A stretch of 64,000 bases of DNA from Bacteroides sp. (GTDB lineage: Bacteria > Bacteroidota > Bacteroidia > Bacteroidales > Bacteroidaceae), in NCBI GenBank assembly GCA_015060765.1, contig SUXW01000007.1:62001-126000 (forward strand). Reading direction: 5' to 3'. Made by a program: the position numbers and the translations under genes. The notes under the pieces were generated by a model. The model searched no databases and was not told the origin of the DNA. It saw nothing but the letters and a program-made list of their open reading frames with translations. Positions 1-11,247 of the stretch are shown piece by piece; position 1 is the first letter of the stretch, and each line of letters starts with the position of its first letter.

Positions 1-1040
1 TCCATCAGTTGCTCCGCGACTATGTAGGTCGCCCCTCGCCTCTCTATCTGGCACACCGGTTGAGTGAAAAGTATGGTTGCAAGATTTATCTGAAACGGGA
101 AGACCTGAACCATACCGGAGCACACAAAATCAACAATGCCATCGGTCAGGCCTTGTTGGCCAAGCGAATGGGAAAGAAACACATCATCGCCGAGACTGGA
201 GCCGGACAGCATGGAGTGGCTACGGCTACCGTCTGCGCCTTGATGGACATGAAATGTACTATCTTCATGGGAAAGACGGACATGGAGCGTCAACGGGTGA
301 ATGTGGAAAAGATGAAGATGTTGGGTGCAGACGTTGTTCCCGCTACTTCGGGTACCATGACCTTGAACGATGCCGTAAACGAAGCCTTGCAATACTGGTG
401 TTCTCATGCCGAAGAGGCTTACTATCTGATAGGTTCGGCTGTGGGGCCTCATCCTTATCCTGATATGGTAGCTCGGCTACAGTCCGTCATCAGCGAAGAA
501 ATCCGCAAACAACTCATAGAACAAGAAGGACGAGACTATCCCGATTATCTGATAGCTTGTGTGGGCGGAGGTAGCAATGCGGCCGGTACCATCTATCATT
601 ACTTGGATGACGAACGGGTAAAGATTGTTCTGGCCGAAGGTGGTGGTAAAGGACTCGAAACCAATCAAACAGCAGCTACCATGCTTTTGGGTAAGACCGG
701 TATTCTGCATGGTGCGAAAACCTTGATAATACAGAACGAAAAGGGAGAACCCGAAGAAGCCTATTCCATCTCACCGGGATTGGACTATCCAGGAGTAGGT
801 CCTCTGTATGCTCATCTCACCCAACAAAAACGTGCCTGCGTCTTTGCTATCCATGATGATGAAGCCATCCGAGCTGCCCGCTTGTTGACTCGCCTGGAAG
901 GAATCATTCCTGCACTGGAAAGTTCGCACGCTTTGGGAGCTTTGGAAAAGATAGACTTCAGTCCAACTGACATAGTAGTATTAACCGTATCGGGCAGAGG
1001 GGACAAGGATATCGAAACTTATCTCAATTACGAAAGGTGA
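1..1040 (+). CDS. trpB: Tryptophan synthase beta chain, 5' truncated by window edge
   Basis: [39 protein letters not shown] motifs. Confidence 0.95.
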   Translation, partial: HQLLRDYVGRPSPLYLAHRLSEKYGCKIYLKREDLNHTGAHKINNAIGQALLAKRMGKKHIIAETGAGQHGVATATVCALMDMKCTIFMGKTDMERQRVNVEKMKMLGADVVPATSGTMTLNDAVNEALQYWCSHAEEAYYLIGSAVGPHPYPDMVARLQSVISEEIRKQLIEQEGRDYPDYLIACVGGGSNAAGTIYHYLDDERVKIVLAEGGGKGLETNQTAATMLLGKTGILHGAKTLIIQNEKGEPEEAYSISPGLDYPGVGPLYAHLTQQKRACVFAIHDDEAIRAARLLTRLEGIIPALESSHALGALEKIDFSPTDIVVLTVSGRGDKDIETYLNYER

Positions 1041-1057
1041 AGAGAAAAAAATATCCT

Positions 1058-1065
1058 TATCTTTG
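1058..1065 (+). promoter_or_regulatory. Possible Bacteroides -7 box (TATCTTTG) for the DUF4252/ECF operon
   Basis: Matches TAnnTTTG; no clear -33 TTG. Confidence 0.35.
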
Positions 1066-1148
1066 TAACAAATCCTAGCAAACTCCCGTCTATGTCATTG
1101 AAAGCGCTTCGGAGAAAAGAAATGAATAATAATGAAAACAAGAAAATC

Positions 1149-1637
1149 ATGAAGAAAATTATACTTGTACTTACAGTGATTATGGCTTGCCAGACGGGAG
1201 TTGCCCAAAACGTGGATGCGTTATACAATTACTTTAAAGACGAAAAGGGAGTGGAAAGCGTCAGTGTTTCACCTCTGTTGATGAAGTTTGCCCGCTTGTT
1301 TATGGACGAGGACGACAAGAGCAACCCACTTATCAAAGGAGTCAATTCGGTTAAAGTACTCGACTTGGAAGAATGCTCGGAAAAAGTGAAGGAACGTTTT
1401 ACCAAGGAAGTAGCCAAACTGAACCTGAACGGATACGAAACTTGGTTGCAAGCAAAGGAAGACGGTGAGAACGTGAAGATCATCGCCAAGATGAAGGATG
1501 ACACCGTTCGCGAACTACTGGTAATGACCACTGGGAAAGGCGATTGCGCCCTCGTCATGATAAAAGGGAAAATCAAGAAGGACGATATACAAGCCATTAT
1601 CAATGATGACAAAATAATGATTGATGGACGCAAATGA
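1149..1637 (+). CDS. DUF4252-like exported protein
   Basis: Signal peptide MKKIILVLTVIMACQTGVAQ; similar layout to the product at 2643-3119; ATG at 1149 preferred over 1092. Confidence 0.7.
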   Translation: MKKIILVLTVIMACQTGVAQNVDALYNYFKDEKGVESVSVSPLLMKFARLFMDEDDKSNPLIKGVNSVKVLDLEECSEKVKERFTKEVAKLNLNGYETWLQAKEDGENVKIIAKMKDDTVRELLVMTTGKGDCALVMIKGKIKKDDIQAIINDDKIMIDGRK

Positions 1638-2139
1638 TTTTAAACGGAGGTTTCTGCCTTATCATCCAAAGCTCTATCGGGTGGCCTTCCGACTGATGGG
1701 GAATGCCCAAGATGCCGAGGATATGGTACAGGAAACTTACCTGAAGCTCTGGAAGAAACGGGAGGAACTGCCGCCAAACATCGAAAACATGGAGGCGTAC
1801 TGCGTGACACTGACCAAGAACCTCTGCCTGGATGCATTAAGGGCTTCGCACATAGAAGAAGACAGCCGTCCACCCGAGGAACTGAACATAGCGGGAGAGA
1901 ATAGTCTGATGCGGGAAGTGGAACTGAAAGATGAGGTGAATCAGGTAAAACGAATCATCAGCACACTCCCCCACCAACAACGGCAAGTCATCGTGATGCG
2001 GGATGTAAACGGCTGCTCCATGGAAGAGATAGAACAAGCTACCGGCCTATCGCCCATCAACATCCGGGTGCTACTGAGCCGGACGAGAAAAAAGATACGT
2101 GAACAATTCAATGCAATGAGGAACTATGAATGTAGATAG
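1621..2139 (+). CDS. RNA polymerase ECF sigma factor
   Basis: Region 2 (YRVAFRLMGNAQDAEDMVQETYLKLW) and region 4 (LPHQQRQVIVMRDVNGCSMEEIEQATGLS). Confidence 0.93.
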   Translation: MMDANDFKRRFLPYHPKLYRVAFRLMGNAQDAEDMVQETYLKLWKKREELPPNIENMEAYCVTLTKNLCLDALRASHIEEDSRPPEELNIAGENSLMREVELKDEVNQVKRIISTLPHQQRQVIVMRDVNGCSMEEIEQATGLSPINIRVLLSRTRKKIREQFNAMRNYECR

Positions 2140-2650
2140 AATAAACCAACTGTTGGAGCGTTACTACAACGCCGAGACTACAGAAGCCGAAGAAAAGGAA
2201 CTGAAACGTTTCTTTGCCGAGGAAGAAGTGCCTGCCCATCTGCTGGCCGAGAAGGAGATGTTCCTACAATTGCAGGCATCCATGAATGAAGAAGCAATCT
2301 CCGAAGGATTGGAAGAACGGCTTTCGGAAGCCATCGACACTTGGGAAGCGCAAGAGCAACGTACCTTGAAGATACAGCGGAACACCCGTATCCGCCATCT
2401 GCAATGGATAGGAAGTATTGCCGCCAGCATGTTGATTGTAGTATCATTCGGATGGTACCTTTATGAACCTAATCATACGAGGAAAGATACTTGCGCCACT
2501 CCCGAGGAGGCTTACATGGAAGCACAAAAGGCACTTACCCAGTTCTCCATGGCACTGAACAAGGGAATGGAACAGATGGAGGTACTGCAAACAACCACCA
2601 AGAGAGTAGAAATAAACATTCAAAAACAACTGAATAAAATCAATGAATAA
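2126..2650 (+). CDS. Single-TM protein, putative anti-sigma factor
   Basis: Overlaps the sigma gene; acidic N-terminus, then one TM (IGSIAASMLIVVSFGWYLY). Confidence 0.6.
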   Translation: MNVDRINQLLERYYNAETTEAEEKELKRFFAEEEVPAHLLAEKEMFLQLQASMNEEAISEGLEERLSEAIDTWEAQEQRTLKIQRNTRIRHLQWIGSIAASMLIVVSFGWYLYEPNHTRKDTCATPEEAYMEAQKALTQFSMALNKGMEQMEVLQTTTKRVEINIQKQLNKINE

Positions 2651-3119
2651 GATGAAAAAACGTACATATATACTAACTTTGATGCTGGTTATTTGCACTG
2701 CATTTTGCCATGCCCAGCAATCGTTCTTCGACAAATATGCCGAAATGGATGGCGTGAGCTCCGTGTACATTACTAAAAGCATGCTCAGCCTGTTTCCTGG
2801 CATGAGTGGAAAAGTCAACGGAATAAATGTAGGAAACATTGCCAACCGACTGGAGAACATTCAGATTCTGTCGTGCGACGAAATGCCCATCATCGAGCAA
2901 TTACGCAAAGAGACCAAGGGCATCAACACCAAGAACGGATACGAGGAACTGGTACGCATCCGCGAAGATGGTGAAAAGACTACCATCTACTTCAAGGAAC
3001 GCAAGAAAGGAAACAGTGAATTCGTCCTGATAACGGACGAAAAGGATGAGTTTACCATCATTTCGATTGTAGGAAATCTGACATTGAAAGAGATACAGGA
3101 AATGATGGAAAAGAAATAA
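2643..3119 (+). CDS. DUF4252-like exported protein
   Basis: Signal peptide; VSSVYITKSMLSLFPGM... similar to the 1149 product. Confidence 0.7.
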   Translation: MNKMKKRTYILTLMLVICTAFCHAQQSFFDKYAEMDGVSSVYITKSMLSLFPGMSGKVNGINVGNIANRLENIQILSCDEMPIIEQLRKETKGINTKNGYEELVRIREDGEKTTIYFKERKKGNSEFVLITDEKDEFTIISIVGNLTLKEIQEMMEKK

Positions 3120-3161
3120 AGAATCAGTGGGTGTGTTTTTCTACACACCCACTGATTCTTT
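3118..3161. terminator. Bidirectional terminator between convergent genes
   Basis: AAAGAATCAGTGGGTGTGT / ACACACCCACTGATTCTTT perfect stem. Confidence 0.8.
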
Positions 3162-3831
3162 ATTTGCTCTTTTTAGCAGTAGGAATGGCGAACTCGTGGG
3201 TATCGCTGAGTGCCCCGTTACTTTCAGAAGTATAGACACGAAAAACAGCCTCACCCGTTTTCAATCGTTTGCCTCCTTGGACCACAGCCGTATAACGGAT
3301 ACGGTTACCCACCGGCATATAGGATATCTGCGCCGAAGGAGATACCTCTACATGTTTCATACCCGACACTTCTTCCACTATCGGAGTAACATTGTAGGCA
3401 GCCACTTCACCATTATTGACAATATCAAAAATCAGTTTGCACTGCTCATCTGCATCGATAGTCTGATTACGGTTCTCGTCGATAAAGCGGATATTCGTAA
3501 TCTGCAAGCCCGACGGAGCGTAATAAGACTCAGAAGAACGATTGTCCTGACGGGGTTGTTCTGTTTCATAAACCTTTTCCTTACGGGGAGTGGTTATGGC
3601 ATTTCCTACAGCAGCACCAGCTACCGTACCGATCAACGCACCAAACTGAGAGCCGAAATACCCTCCGGTTCTATCGCCTACAATTGAACCCAATACCCCA
3701 CCGATGGAAGCACCGGCCGACACGGCAGCCGGACTTCCTTGCATCCGACTGGTATAACAGGAGGACAACAAGGGGAAACAACACAAGACTAGCAAATACT
3801 TTTTCATAAACCTATGTTTTCTTAAGGACAA
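3160..3831 (-). CDS. Lipoprotein with glycine-zipper-like region
   Basis: Lipobox LLSSC; ASIGGVLGSIVGDRTGGYFGSQFGALIGTVAGAAVGNA. Confidence 0.7.
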   Translation of the reverse strand: MSLRKHRFMKKYLLVLCCFPLLSSCYTSRMQGSPAAVSAGASIGGVLGSIVGDRTGGYFGSQFGALIGTVAGAAVGNAITTPRKEKVYETEQPRQDNRSSESYYAPSGLQITNIRFIDENRNQTIDADEQCKLIFDIVNNGEVAAYNVTPIVEEVSGMKHVEVSPSAQISYMPVGNRIRYTAVVQGGKRLKTGEAVFRVYTSESNGALSDTHEFAIPTAKKSK

Positions 3832-3917
3832 AACTACACTTTACGGAGCATAAAACCATCGTTTGGATAGTTAAAAAAACTAGCTTTCAGAAAAACAGGA
3901 CAATCGGATTACTGGAA

Positions 3918-4457
3918 TCAGAAAGATTTCCTTTCCAAACAACCCATCAATTGCGACGCCTGCTCACCAGTAAAATGATAGATAGGGGTCATCGGTTCAT
4001 AGATATAAGGAACAAAACGATACAACTGAACAGCTATAAAACTACGGTCCTTGGCCATCATACAATCCATGCGAAGGTTACCACTCATCTTCAGTTCAAT
4101 TCCATTCTGATGACTGAAATCACCTTTCTCAAGGATAGCGGCCAATTGTTCGATGTCACTTATATCAAAATAGTAATTACTATCATAAACAACACTTCCC
4201 GTTGGGATATAGATACGTTCTTTGCTTCTCCAGAAAAAACGATAAATGGCTACCAACAGGAAAATGGTACCCAATGTTAGCAGAACTATACTTAGCGTAG
4301 AGGAAGAAGCATCCAAACTTAAAGACCCTACTATTGCAACGCCTCCCAGCAAAGCGATTAAACTGGATACAATTAATTGAAAGACACTGATATGTTTACT
4401 TATATACGGAAAAGATGCAGACAAAAGTTGTTTGTCTGCCATATTTTTTTGATTCAT
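3918..4457 (-). CDS. Hypothetical two-TM protein
   Basis: 179 aa ORF with two hydrophobic segments. Confidence 0.55.
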   Translation of the reverse strand: MNQKNMADKQLLSASFPYISKHISVFQLIVSSLIALLGGVAIVGSLSLDASSSTLSIVLLTLGTIFLLVAIYRFFWRSKERIYIPTGSVVYDSNYYFDISDIEQLAAILEKGDFSHQNGIELKMSGNLRMDCMMAKDRSFIAVQLYRFVPYIYEPMTPIYHFTGEQASQLMGCLERKSF

Positions 4458-4538
4458 AATTTTTCAAATATGGGGTTAATAAAATAGTATATCGGCCATA
4501 GAACATTCTACAGCAAACTCGCATAAATGAAAAAACCA

Positions 4539-4943
4539 CTAAATCAAAAGATGCCTCAATGCGAAGACATAATGTTCAGATGCATACGTCCAGCATAGGC
4601 TACGAGAAGAGGATATTAAAAGAGAATGACGTTGGTGTTTATATAAAGAGAAATGTGGACGGACCAACTTTTCATTCCGAAGGTTCAATTGACGAGTAGA
4701 CGATTTGGATTTGTAGAGAATTACTTCATTCAAGTCCTGACTGGGAGCCATAAAAGGGAATTGGTCTCCACCTTGCCGGGATTCATCCACACCAAGGATA
4801 ATGCAGGTATCCATTGAATCAATCGATTCAGAGGACGAGTCTACTATCGCCCCTTTGCACCAAAGGAACAATACCATCCATGTTATGAAAAAAATAATCC
4901 TGCCCATCTTACCTTTATTGTTTATTATCACAAATATAAGCAA
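4539..4943 (-). CDS. Hypothetical protein with N-terminal hydrophobic segment
   Basis: 134 aa ORF, no recognised family. Confidence 0.35.
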   Translation of the reverse strand: MLIFVIINNKGKMGRIIFFITWMVLFLWCKGAIVDSSSESIDSMDTCIILGVDESRQGGDQFPFMAPSQDLNEVILYKSKSSTRQLNLRNEKLVRPHFSLYKHQRHSLLISSSRSLCWTYASEHYVFALRHLLI

Positions 4944-5007
4944 AAAAGAAGTCGGATGGGACAGCTATCCTACATTTAACATAGATTAATAAGGCCTTAA
5001 TAAATAA

Positions 5008-5037
5008 AAAAGGCTGTGACCTGAATCACAGCCTTTT
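5008..5037 (-). terminator. Terminator at the end of the ribosomal protein cluster
   Basis: AAAAGGCTGTGA ... TCACAGCCTTTT stem downstream of rplQ. Confidence 0.75.
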
Positions 5038-5060
5038 CCATATATGATGATCTATACAGA

Positions 5061-5540
5061 TTATTCAGCCTTAGCTTCTTCTGTAGCAGGTGCTTCAGCA
5101 GCAGGAGCTTCAACAGCAGCACTCTTCTTAGAACGACGAGTACGAGTTGTCTTCTTAACTGGAGCAGTCTTAGCCATGTTTTCATCATAGTCTACCAATT
5201 CGATGAAACACATTTCTGCGTTATCACCCAAACGATGACCAGTCTTGATGATACGAGTGTATCCACCTGGACGATCTGCTACCTTTACAGAAATTTCCTT
5301 GAACAATTCTGTAACAGCGAACTTGTCTTGCAAATTGCTAAATACAACACGACGAGAGTTGGTTGTGTCATCTTTAGACTTAGTGATCAAAGGCTCAACA
5401 AACTTCTTCAAAGCTTTAGCCTTTGCAACGGTCGTAGTGATTCTTTTGTGCTTGATCAAAGAGCAAGCCATGTTAGCCAACATAGCGCTTCTATGAGAAG
5501 CAGTACGACCCAAATGATTGAATTTCTTATTATGTCTCAT
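5061..5540 (-). CDS. rplQ: 50S ribosomal protein L17
   Basis: [24 protein letters not shown]. Confidence 0.97.
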   Translation of the reverse strand: MRHNKKFNHLGRTASHRSAMLANMACSLIKHKRITTTVAKAKALKKFVEPLITKSKDDTTNSRRVVFSNLQDKFAVTELFKEISVKVADRPGGYTRIIKTGHRLGDNAEMCFIELVDYDENMAKTAPVKKTTRTRRSKKSAAVEAPAAEAPATEEAKAE

Positions 5541-5543
5541 TGT

Positions 5544-6536
5544 TTAATCTTTATCTAATTTATACTTAGAAATATCCGTTCCAAACGACAGATTCAGACT
5601 CTCGAGCAAATCATCAAGCTCCGTGAGCGATTTCTTACCGAAGTTTCTGAACTTCAACAGGTCAGTCTTGTTGAACTGAACAAGGTCGCCCAATGTTTCA
5701 ACATCGGCAGCCTTCAAGCAGTTCAATGCACGAACTGAGAGGTCCATATCAACTAGCTTAGTCTTCAGCAACTGACGCATGTGCAATACTTCTTCATCGA
5801 ATTCTTCATTGCCATCGATATCTGATGTTTCAAGAGTAATCTTTTCATCAGAGAACAACATGAAGTGATAAATCAGGATTTTAGCTGCTTCTTTCAAAGC
5901 GTCCTTCGGGTGAATGGAACCATCGGTAGTAATTTCCAATACCAGCTTTTCGTAGTCAGTCTTCTGTTCTACACGGAAGTTTTCTACCTGATACTTGACA
6001 TTACGTATCGGTGTGTAAATAGAGTCGATAGGAATAACATTAACATCGGTACAATACTCACGATTTTCGTCAGCCGGAACATATCCTCTACCTTTGTTAA
6101 TGGTAATGTCCATCTTCAACGTAGTCTTTGAATCTAAATGGCAAATAACCAATTCAGGATTTAACACTTCAAATCCAGTCAAATGCTTGCTTATATCACC
6201 TGCTTTAAATTCATTTGAATTCTCGATAACAATACTTACTTTTTCGTTCTCGAATTCTTCTACAACTTGCTTGAATCTAACTTGTTTCAGATTCAAGATA
6301 ATGTTGGTTACATCTTCTTTGACACCCGGTATAGAAGCGAACTCATGTTCCACTCCTTCTATCTTTATTGTATTGATAGCAAAACCTTCGAGTGAAGAAA
6401 GAAGAATACGGCGCAAAGCATTACCTACGGTAATACCGAAACCGGGCTCAAGGGGACGAAATTCGAATTTACCGAATTTTGGATCCGCCTCCAACATTAA
6501 TACTTTATCAGGTTTTTGAAATGCTAATATCGCCAT
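5544..6536 (-). CDS. rpoA: RNA polymerase alpha subunit
   Basis: [21 protein letters not shown]-terminal alpha-CTD. Confidence 0.98.
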   Translation of the reverse strand: MAILAFQKPDKVLMLEADPKFGKFEFRPLEPGFGITVGNALRRILLSSLEGFAINTIKIEGVEHEFASIPGVKEDVTNIILNLKQVRFKQVVEEFENEKVSIVIENSNEFKAGDISKHLTGFEVLNPELVICHLDSKTTLKMDITINKGRGYVPADENREYCTDVNVIPIDSIYTPIRNVKYQVENFRVEQKTDYEKLVLEITTDGSIHPKDALKEAAKILIYHFMLFSDEKITLETSDIDGNEEFDEEVLHMRQLLKTKLVDMDLSVRALNCLKAADVETLGDLVQFNKTDLLKFRNFGKKSLTELDDLLESLNLSFGTDISKYKLDKD

Positions 6537-6547
6537 GAAATTAATTA

Positions 6548-7153
6548 TTATTTAGAGTACAATTCTACGATCAAGTGTTCTTTAATGTTTTCAGGAATGT
6601 CAGCTCTTTCTGGAGTATGTAAGAACTTACCAGCCTTTGCATTTTCATCCCATTCCAACCAAGGATATTTGCTATGATTAAATCCAGCAAGTGAATCAGC
6701 GATTACTTCCAAAGATTTAGATCTTTCACGAACACCCACGATTTGTCCAGCCTTTACAGAGTAAGAAGGAATATTAACTACCTTACCGTCTACTGTAATA
6801 TGCTTGTGACCTACCAACTGACGAGCAGCAGCACGTGTAGGAGCAATACCCAAACGGAACACTACGTTGTCAAGGCGGGATTCAAGACTTTGAAGCAATA
6901 CTTCACCGGTAATACCAGAAGCACTTGCTGCCTTTTCAAACATGTTGCGGAATTGTTTTTCCAATACTCCGTATGTATATTTAGCTTTTTGCTTTTCAGC
7001 CAACATGATACCATATTCAGAAGTTTTTCTTCTTCTGTTATTACCATGTTGTCCAGGAGGATAATTCTTCTTTGACAATACTTTATCTGCTCCAAAGATA
7101 GCTTCACCGAATTTACGGGCTATTCTTGATTTTGGTCCAGTATATCTAGCCAT
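6548..7153 (-). CDS. rpsD: 30S ribosomal protein S4
   Basis: [21 protein letters not shown]. Confidence 0.97.
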   Translation of the reverse strand: MARYTGPKSRIARKFGEAIFGADKVLSKKNYPPGQHGNNRRRKTSEYGIMLAEKQKAKYTYGVLEKQFRNMFEKAASASGITGEVLLQSLESRLDNVVFRLGIAPTRAAARQLVGHKHITVDGKVVNIPSYSVKAGQIVGVRERSKSLEVIADSLAGFNHSKYPWLEWDENAKAGKFLHTPERADIPENIKEHLIVELYSK

Positions 7154-7266
7154 TTCTTTTCTAATTTAATTGTTATAAATGAACTTAATTTGTTGCAGCC
7201 GCGATTACAGAAAGGAAGTGCAATCCATTTTAACAAAATCAAGTTTCATAAAAATTGGGTTATCTA

Positions 7267-7656
7267 TTATACTCTTCTTCTCTTTGGAGGACGACAACCA
7301 TTGTGTGGAAGTGGAGTTACATCGATGATTTCAGTAACTTCAATACCGGCTCCATGTATAGTTCTGATTGCAGACTCACGTCCATTACCAGGACCCTTTA
7401 CATAAGCTTTTACCTTTCTCAGGCCAAGATCGAATGCTACCTTAGCACAATCTTGTGCAGCCATCTGTGCTGCATAAGGAGTGTTCTTCTTTGAACCTCT
7501 AAATCCCATCTTACCTGCAGAAGACCATGAAATAATCTGACCTTCACTGTTTGCCAAAGAAACAATGATGTTGTTGAATGAAGAATGAACATGCAACTGT
7601 CCATTAGCATCAACCTTCACATTTCTTTTCTTAGCTGCGACTGTTTTTTTTGCCAT
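7267..7656 (-). CDS. rpsK: 30S ribosomal protein S11
   Basis: [19 protein letters not shown]-terminus. Confidence 0.97.
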   Translation of the reverse strand: MAKKTVAAKKRNVKVDANGQLHVHSSFNNIIVSLANSEGQIISWSSAGKMGFRGSKKNTPYAAQMAAQDCAKVAFDLGLRKVKAYVKGPGNGRESAIRTIHGAGIEVTEIIDVTPLPHNGCRPPKRRRV

Positions 7657-7667
7657 ATCAACAATTA

Positions 7668-8048
7668 TTATTTAGTAGCTTTTTTCTTATTTGCAACTGT
7701 TTTCTTTCTACCCTTACGTGTACGGGCATTATTCTTAGTGCTTTGACCACGAACTGGCAAACCAATACGATGGCGAACACCACGATAGCAACCAATGTCC
7801 ATCAATCGCTTGATGTTCAATTGAACTTCTGAACGAAGATCACCTTCAACTTTGTATTCAGCACCAATAATTTCACGAATCTTAGCTGCCTGATCGTCTG
7901 TCCAGTCCTTAACCTTCAAGTCTCTGTCAACTCCAGCCTTATCCAAAATCTTTGCTGAACTGCTGCGTCCGATACCATATACATAGGTCAACGCAATCTC
8001 GCCTCTCTTATTCTGAGGCAAATCTACACCAACTATTCTTATAGCCAT
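7668..8048 (-). CDS. rpsM: 30S ribosomal protein S13
   Basis: [27 protein letters not shown]. Confidence 0.97.
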   Translation of the reverse strand: MAIRIVGVDLPQNKRGEIALTYVYGIGRSSSAKILDKAGVDRDLKVKDWTDDQAAKIREIIGAEYKVEGDLRSEVQLNIKRLMDIGCYRGVRHRIGLPVRGQSTKNNARTRKGRKKTVANKKKATK

Positions 8049-8081
8049 ATACTAATTATTTTTTTTGCAAAAATAATAAAT

Positions 8082-8198
8082 TTATCCTTGACGTTGTTTA
8101 TACTTAGGATTTTTCTTGTTAATAACATACAAACGGCCATTGCGTCTTACGATCTTACAATCCGGTGTACGCTTCTTTAATGATGCTCTTACTTTCAT
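8082..8198 (-). CDS. rpmJ: 50S ribosomal protein L36 (38 aa, absent from the ORF track)
   Basis: Hand translation begins [19 protein letters not shown] and ends [12 protein letters not shown]. Confidence 0.95.
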   Translation of the reverse strand: MKVRASLKKRTPDCKIVRRNGRLYVINKKNPKYKQRQG

Positions 8199-8212
8199 AT
8201 CTTATTTCTTTT

Positions 8213-8431
8213 TTACTTGTATCTAAAAACGATTCTTCCTTTAGATAAGTCATAAGGAGACATCTCTACTCTTACCTTATCCCCAGGTAATATTTTAATG
8301 TAATGCATTCTCATTTTTCCAGAAATATGAGCGGTAATTTCATGCCCATTTTCCAGTTCAACGCGAAACATTGCGTTCGACAATGCTTCAACGATAACTC
8401 CATCTTGTTCTATTGCGGACTGCTTTGCCAT
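8213..8431 (-). CDS. infA: Translation initiation factor IF-1
   Basis: [32 protein letters not shown]. Confidence 0.97.
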   Translation of the reverse strand: MAKQSAIEQDGVIVEALSNAMFRVELENGHEITAHISGKMRMHYIKILPGDKVRVEMSPYDLSKGRIVFRYK

Positions 8432-8432
8432 A

Positions 8433-9230
8433 TTAAATTGATTTATCTCCTAATACTTGTTCAATATATTCAAACGATGATAAAATATCTGCTTTACCAA
8501 TGCCCACTGCAACTGTATGCTCAAAATGGGCTGCAAACTTACGGTCTTTTGTCCGGACGGTCCAACCATCTCTTTCCATGACTATTTGGCGACTGCCTTG
8601 AGTAATCATAGGCTCAATGGCGATACACATTCCCTTTTTCAGCATCGTACCCGATCCTCTCTTACCATAATTTGGCACTTGCGGATCCTCATGCATTTCA
8701 TGACCGATGCCATGACCGACAAATTCTCTTACCACTCCATAAGATTTTGCTTCGCAATGTGATTGGATAGCAAAACCAATATCACCTAAACGTTTTCCAT
8801 GAACGGCATTTTCGATTCCAAGATAAAGTGCCTCTTTAGTAACTTGAAGCAATTGTCTTATTTCGGGATCAACGTCACCTACACAAAACGTATAAGCCGA
8901 ATCTCCGCAAAAACCATTCATTAATGTACCACAATCAACCGAAACAATATCACCGTCTTTCAAAGGTACATCGTTAGGTATTCCATGCACAACCTGATCA
9001 TTTACCGAAGTACATAAAGTACCAGGGAAAGGTCCGCCATACGGACTTGGATAACCCTTAAAAGTAGGAATCGCACCATGATCTCTGATGAACTCTTCAG
9101 CTACTCTATCGAGTTCCTTGGTTGTAACACCAGGTTTTATCAATTTAGCTACTTCAGCCAGAGTCTTACCTACGAGTAGGTTACTCTGACGAAGAAGCTC
9201 TATTTCATCATCTGTCTTAAGAAATATCAT
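8433..9230 (-). CDS. map: Methionine aminopeptidase type I
   Basis: Conserved metal-binding and [13 protein letters not shown] motifs. Confidence 0.96.
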   Translation of the reverse strand: MIFLKTDDEIELLRQSNLLVGKTLAEVAKLIKPGVTTKELDRVAEEFIRDHGAIPTFKGYPSPYGGPFPGTLCTSVNDQVVHGIPNDVPLKDGDIVSVDCGTLMNGFCGDSAYTFCVGDVDPEIRQLLQVTKEALYLGIENAVHGKRLGDIGFAIQSHCEAKSYGVVREFVGHGIGHEMHEDPQVPNYGKRGSGTMLKKGMCIAIEPMITQGSRQIVMERDGWTVRTKDRKFAAHFEHTVAVGIGKADILSSFEYIEQVLGDKSI

Positions 9231-9240
9231 CTCAGACTAA

Positions 9241-10581
9241 TTAATACGCAGCAACATTACGTCCCTTAATTCTACCAGAACTCAAGAGTCCATCGTAGTG
9301 ACGCATCAACAAATGACTTTCAACTTGCTGGAGAGTATCCAATACTACACCAACCAAAATCAAAAGTGATGTACCACCAAAGAATTGAGCGAACTCAGCC
9401 TGAACGCCGAACAAACCGGCAAATGCAGGCATGATAGCAACAATAGCCAAGAAAATAGAACCCGGCAAAGTAATACGAGACATAATCGCATCTATATACT
9501 CAGCTGTATTCTTACCCGGCTTAATTCCAGGAATGAAACCGTTGTTTCTCTTCATGTCTTCTGCCATCTGAGTCGGATTGATTGTGATTGCTGTATAGAA
9601 ATAAGTAAACACAATAATCAAAACTGCAAAGATGAAGTTATACCAGAAGCTAGTATGATCTACCAATGCACGTACAAAACCACTTGCATTAGCAGCATCA
9701 GAGAAACCAACCAACGTAATAGGAATAAACATGATTGCCTGTGCAAAGATGATAGGCATTACGTTAGCAGCATTCACCTTCAATGGGATGTATTGTCTTG
9801 CACCACCGAATTGCTTGTTACCTACAATACGCTTAGCATATTGTACAGGCACCTTGCGTACGCCGCGAACCAACAGGATAGCACCTGCGATAACGAACAA
9901 CAAGAACACGATTTCCAACAAGAACATTACGATACCACCAGCGCCCGGAGAAGAAAGTCGAGAAACTACTTCTTGGAACAAAGACTGTGGCAAACGAGCA
10001 ATGATACCAATCAAGATAATGAATGAGATACCATTACCGATACCCTTGTCTGTAATTCTTTCACCCAACCACAAGATAAACATACTACCTGCGGCCAAGA
10101 TGATTGTTGAAGTAATAATAAAGAATGTCCAATCTAATGAAGCATTAAGTGACGGGCCAGCCTGCATTTTCAAGTTCATCAAATAAGAAGGAGCTTGAAC
10201 AATTAGAATAGCAATTGTCAATATACGGGTATATTGATTAATTTTACGTCTGCCACTTTCACCTTCACGTTGGATTTTCTGAAAGTACGGAACAGCAATC
10301 GCTAAAAGTTGAATAACAATTGATGCCGAGATATACGGCATAATCCCCAATGCAAAAATAGATGCATTAGAGAAAGCTCCACCTGAGAACATGTTCAACA
10401 GTGCCAACAAACCTTCACTTGTCTGTTGATGCAACTGAGTCAACATTGCTGGATTAATACCTGGTAGAACCACATAAGATCCAAACCGATAAATTGCGAC
10501 GAATAATATAGTAATGAGGATCCTTTGTCTCAGATCCTCAATTTTCCATATATTCTTCAATGTTTCAATAGATTTTCTCAT
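9241..10581 (-). CDS. secY: Preprotein translocase subunit SecY
   Basis: Ten-TM protein; GIGNGIS, RNNGFIPGIKPG. Confidence 0.97.
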   Translation of the reverse strand: MRKSIETLKNIWKIEDLRQRILITILFVAIYRFGSYVVLPGINPAMLTQLHQQTSEGLLALLNMFSGGAFSNASIFALGIMPYISASIVIQLLAIAVPYFQKIQREGESGRRKINQYTRILTIAILIVQAPSYLMNLKMQAGPSLNASLDWTFFIITSTIILAAGSMFILWLGERITDKGIGNGISFIILIGIIARLPQSLFQEVVSRLSSPGAGGIVMFLLEIVFLLFVIAGAILLVRGVRKVPVQYAKRIVGNKQFGGARQYIPLKVNAANVMPIIFAQAIMFIPITLVGFSDAANASGFVRALVDHTSFWYNFIFAVLIIVFTYFYTAITINPTQMAEDMKRNNGFIPGIKPGKNTAEYIDAIMSRITLPGSIFLAIVAIMPAFAGLFGVQAEFAQFFGGTSLLILVGVVLDTLQQVESHLLMRHYDGLLSSGRIKGRNVAAY

Positions 10582-10585
10582 TGAA

Positions 10586-11032
10586 TCAGAGTTTTACTGC
10601 ATTACCACCTACAGCTTCGATTGCAGCTACCGCGCTCTTAGAGAAAGCGTTTGCTTCAACATCAAGCTTAGTAGTCAAGCTACCGTTACCAAGAACTTTC
10701 ACCAATTGGTTTGAAGAAACATAACCAGCTTCTACGAAGTCAGCCAAACCAACCTTTGTCAAGTTCTTTGCTTCAGCAAGAGCTTGAATAGTATCCAAGT
10801 TAATAGCCTTGTATTCTACACGGTTGATATTCTTAAAACCAAATTTCGGGACACGACGTTGAAGAGGCATCTGACCACCTTCAAAACCGATCTTTTTCTT
10901 ATAACCAGATCTAGACTTAGCACCCTTGTGACCTCTTGTAGAAGTACCACCTAAACCAGAACCCGGACCACGGCCGATTCTTTTTCTAGTCTGTGTAGAG
11001 CCTTCAGCAGGTTTCAAATTACTTAAATTCAT
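10586..11032 (-). CDS. rplO: 50S ribosomal protein L15
   Basis: MNLSNLKPAEGS...RIGRGPGSGLGGTSTRGHKG. Confidence 0.97.
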   Translation of the reverse strand: MNLSNLKPAEGSTQTRKRIGRGPGSGLGGTSTRGHKGAKSRSGYKKKIGFEGGQMPLQRRVPKFGFKNINRVEYKAINLDTIQALAEAKNLTKVGLADFVEAGYVSSNQLVKVLGNGSLTTKLDVEANAFSKSAVAAIEAVGGNAVKL

Positions 11033-11061
11033 ATCGTAATCAATTTTTTATTAACAATGAA

Positions 11062-11238
11062 TTACTTAACGATGGCTACAAGGTGACTAACCTTCTTTAC
11101 CATACCAAGGATTGAAGGAGTTTCTTCGTGTTCAACCACACGATTCATCTTGCGAAGTCCCAGCGCATCAAGTACTCTCTTCTGATCAGCAGGAGCACCA
11201 ATTCTACTCTTAACTTGTTTAATCTTAATAGTTGCCAT
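11062..11238 (-). CDS. rpmD: 50S ribosomal protein L30 (58 aa, absent from the ORF track)
   Basis: Hand translation MATIKIKQVKSRIGAPADQKRVLDALGLRKMN...HLVAIVK. Confidence 0.95.
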   Translation of the reverse strand: MATIKIKQVKSRIGAPADQKRVLDALGLRKMNRVVEHEETPSILGMVKKVSHLVAIVK

Positions 11239-11247
11239 AATTCCTCC

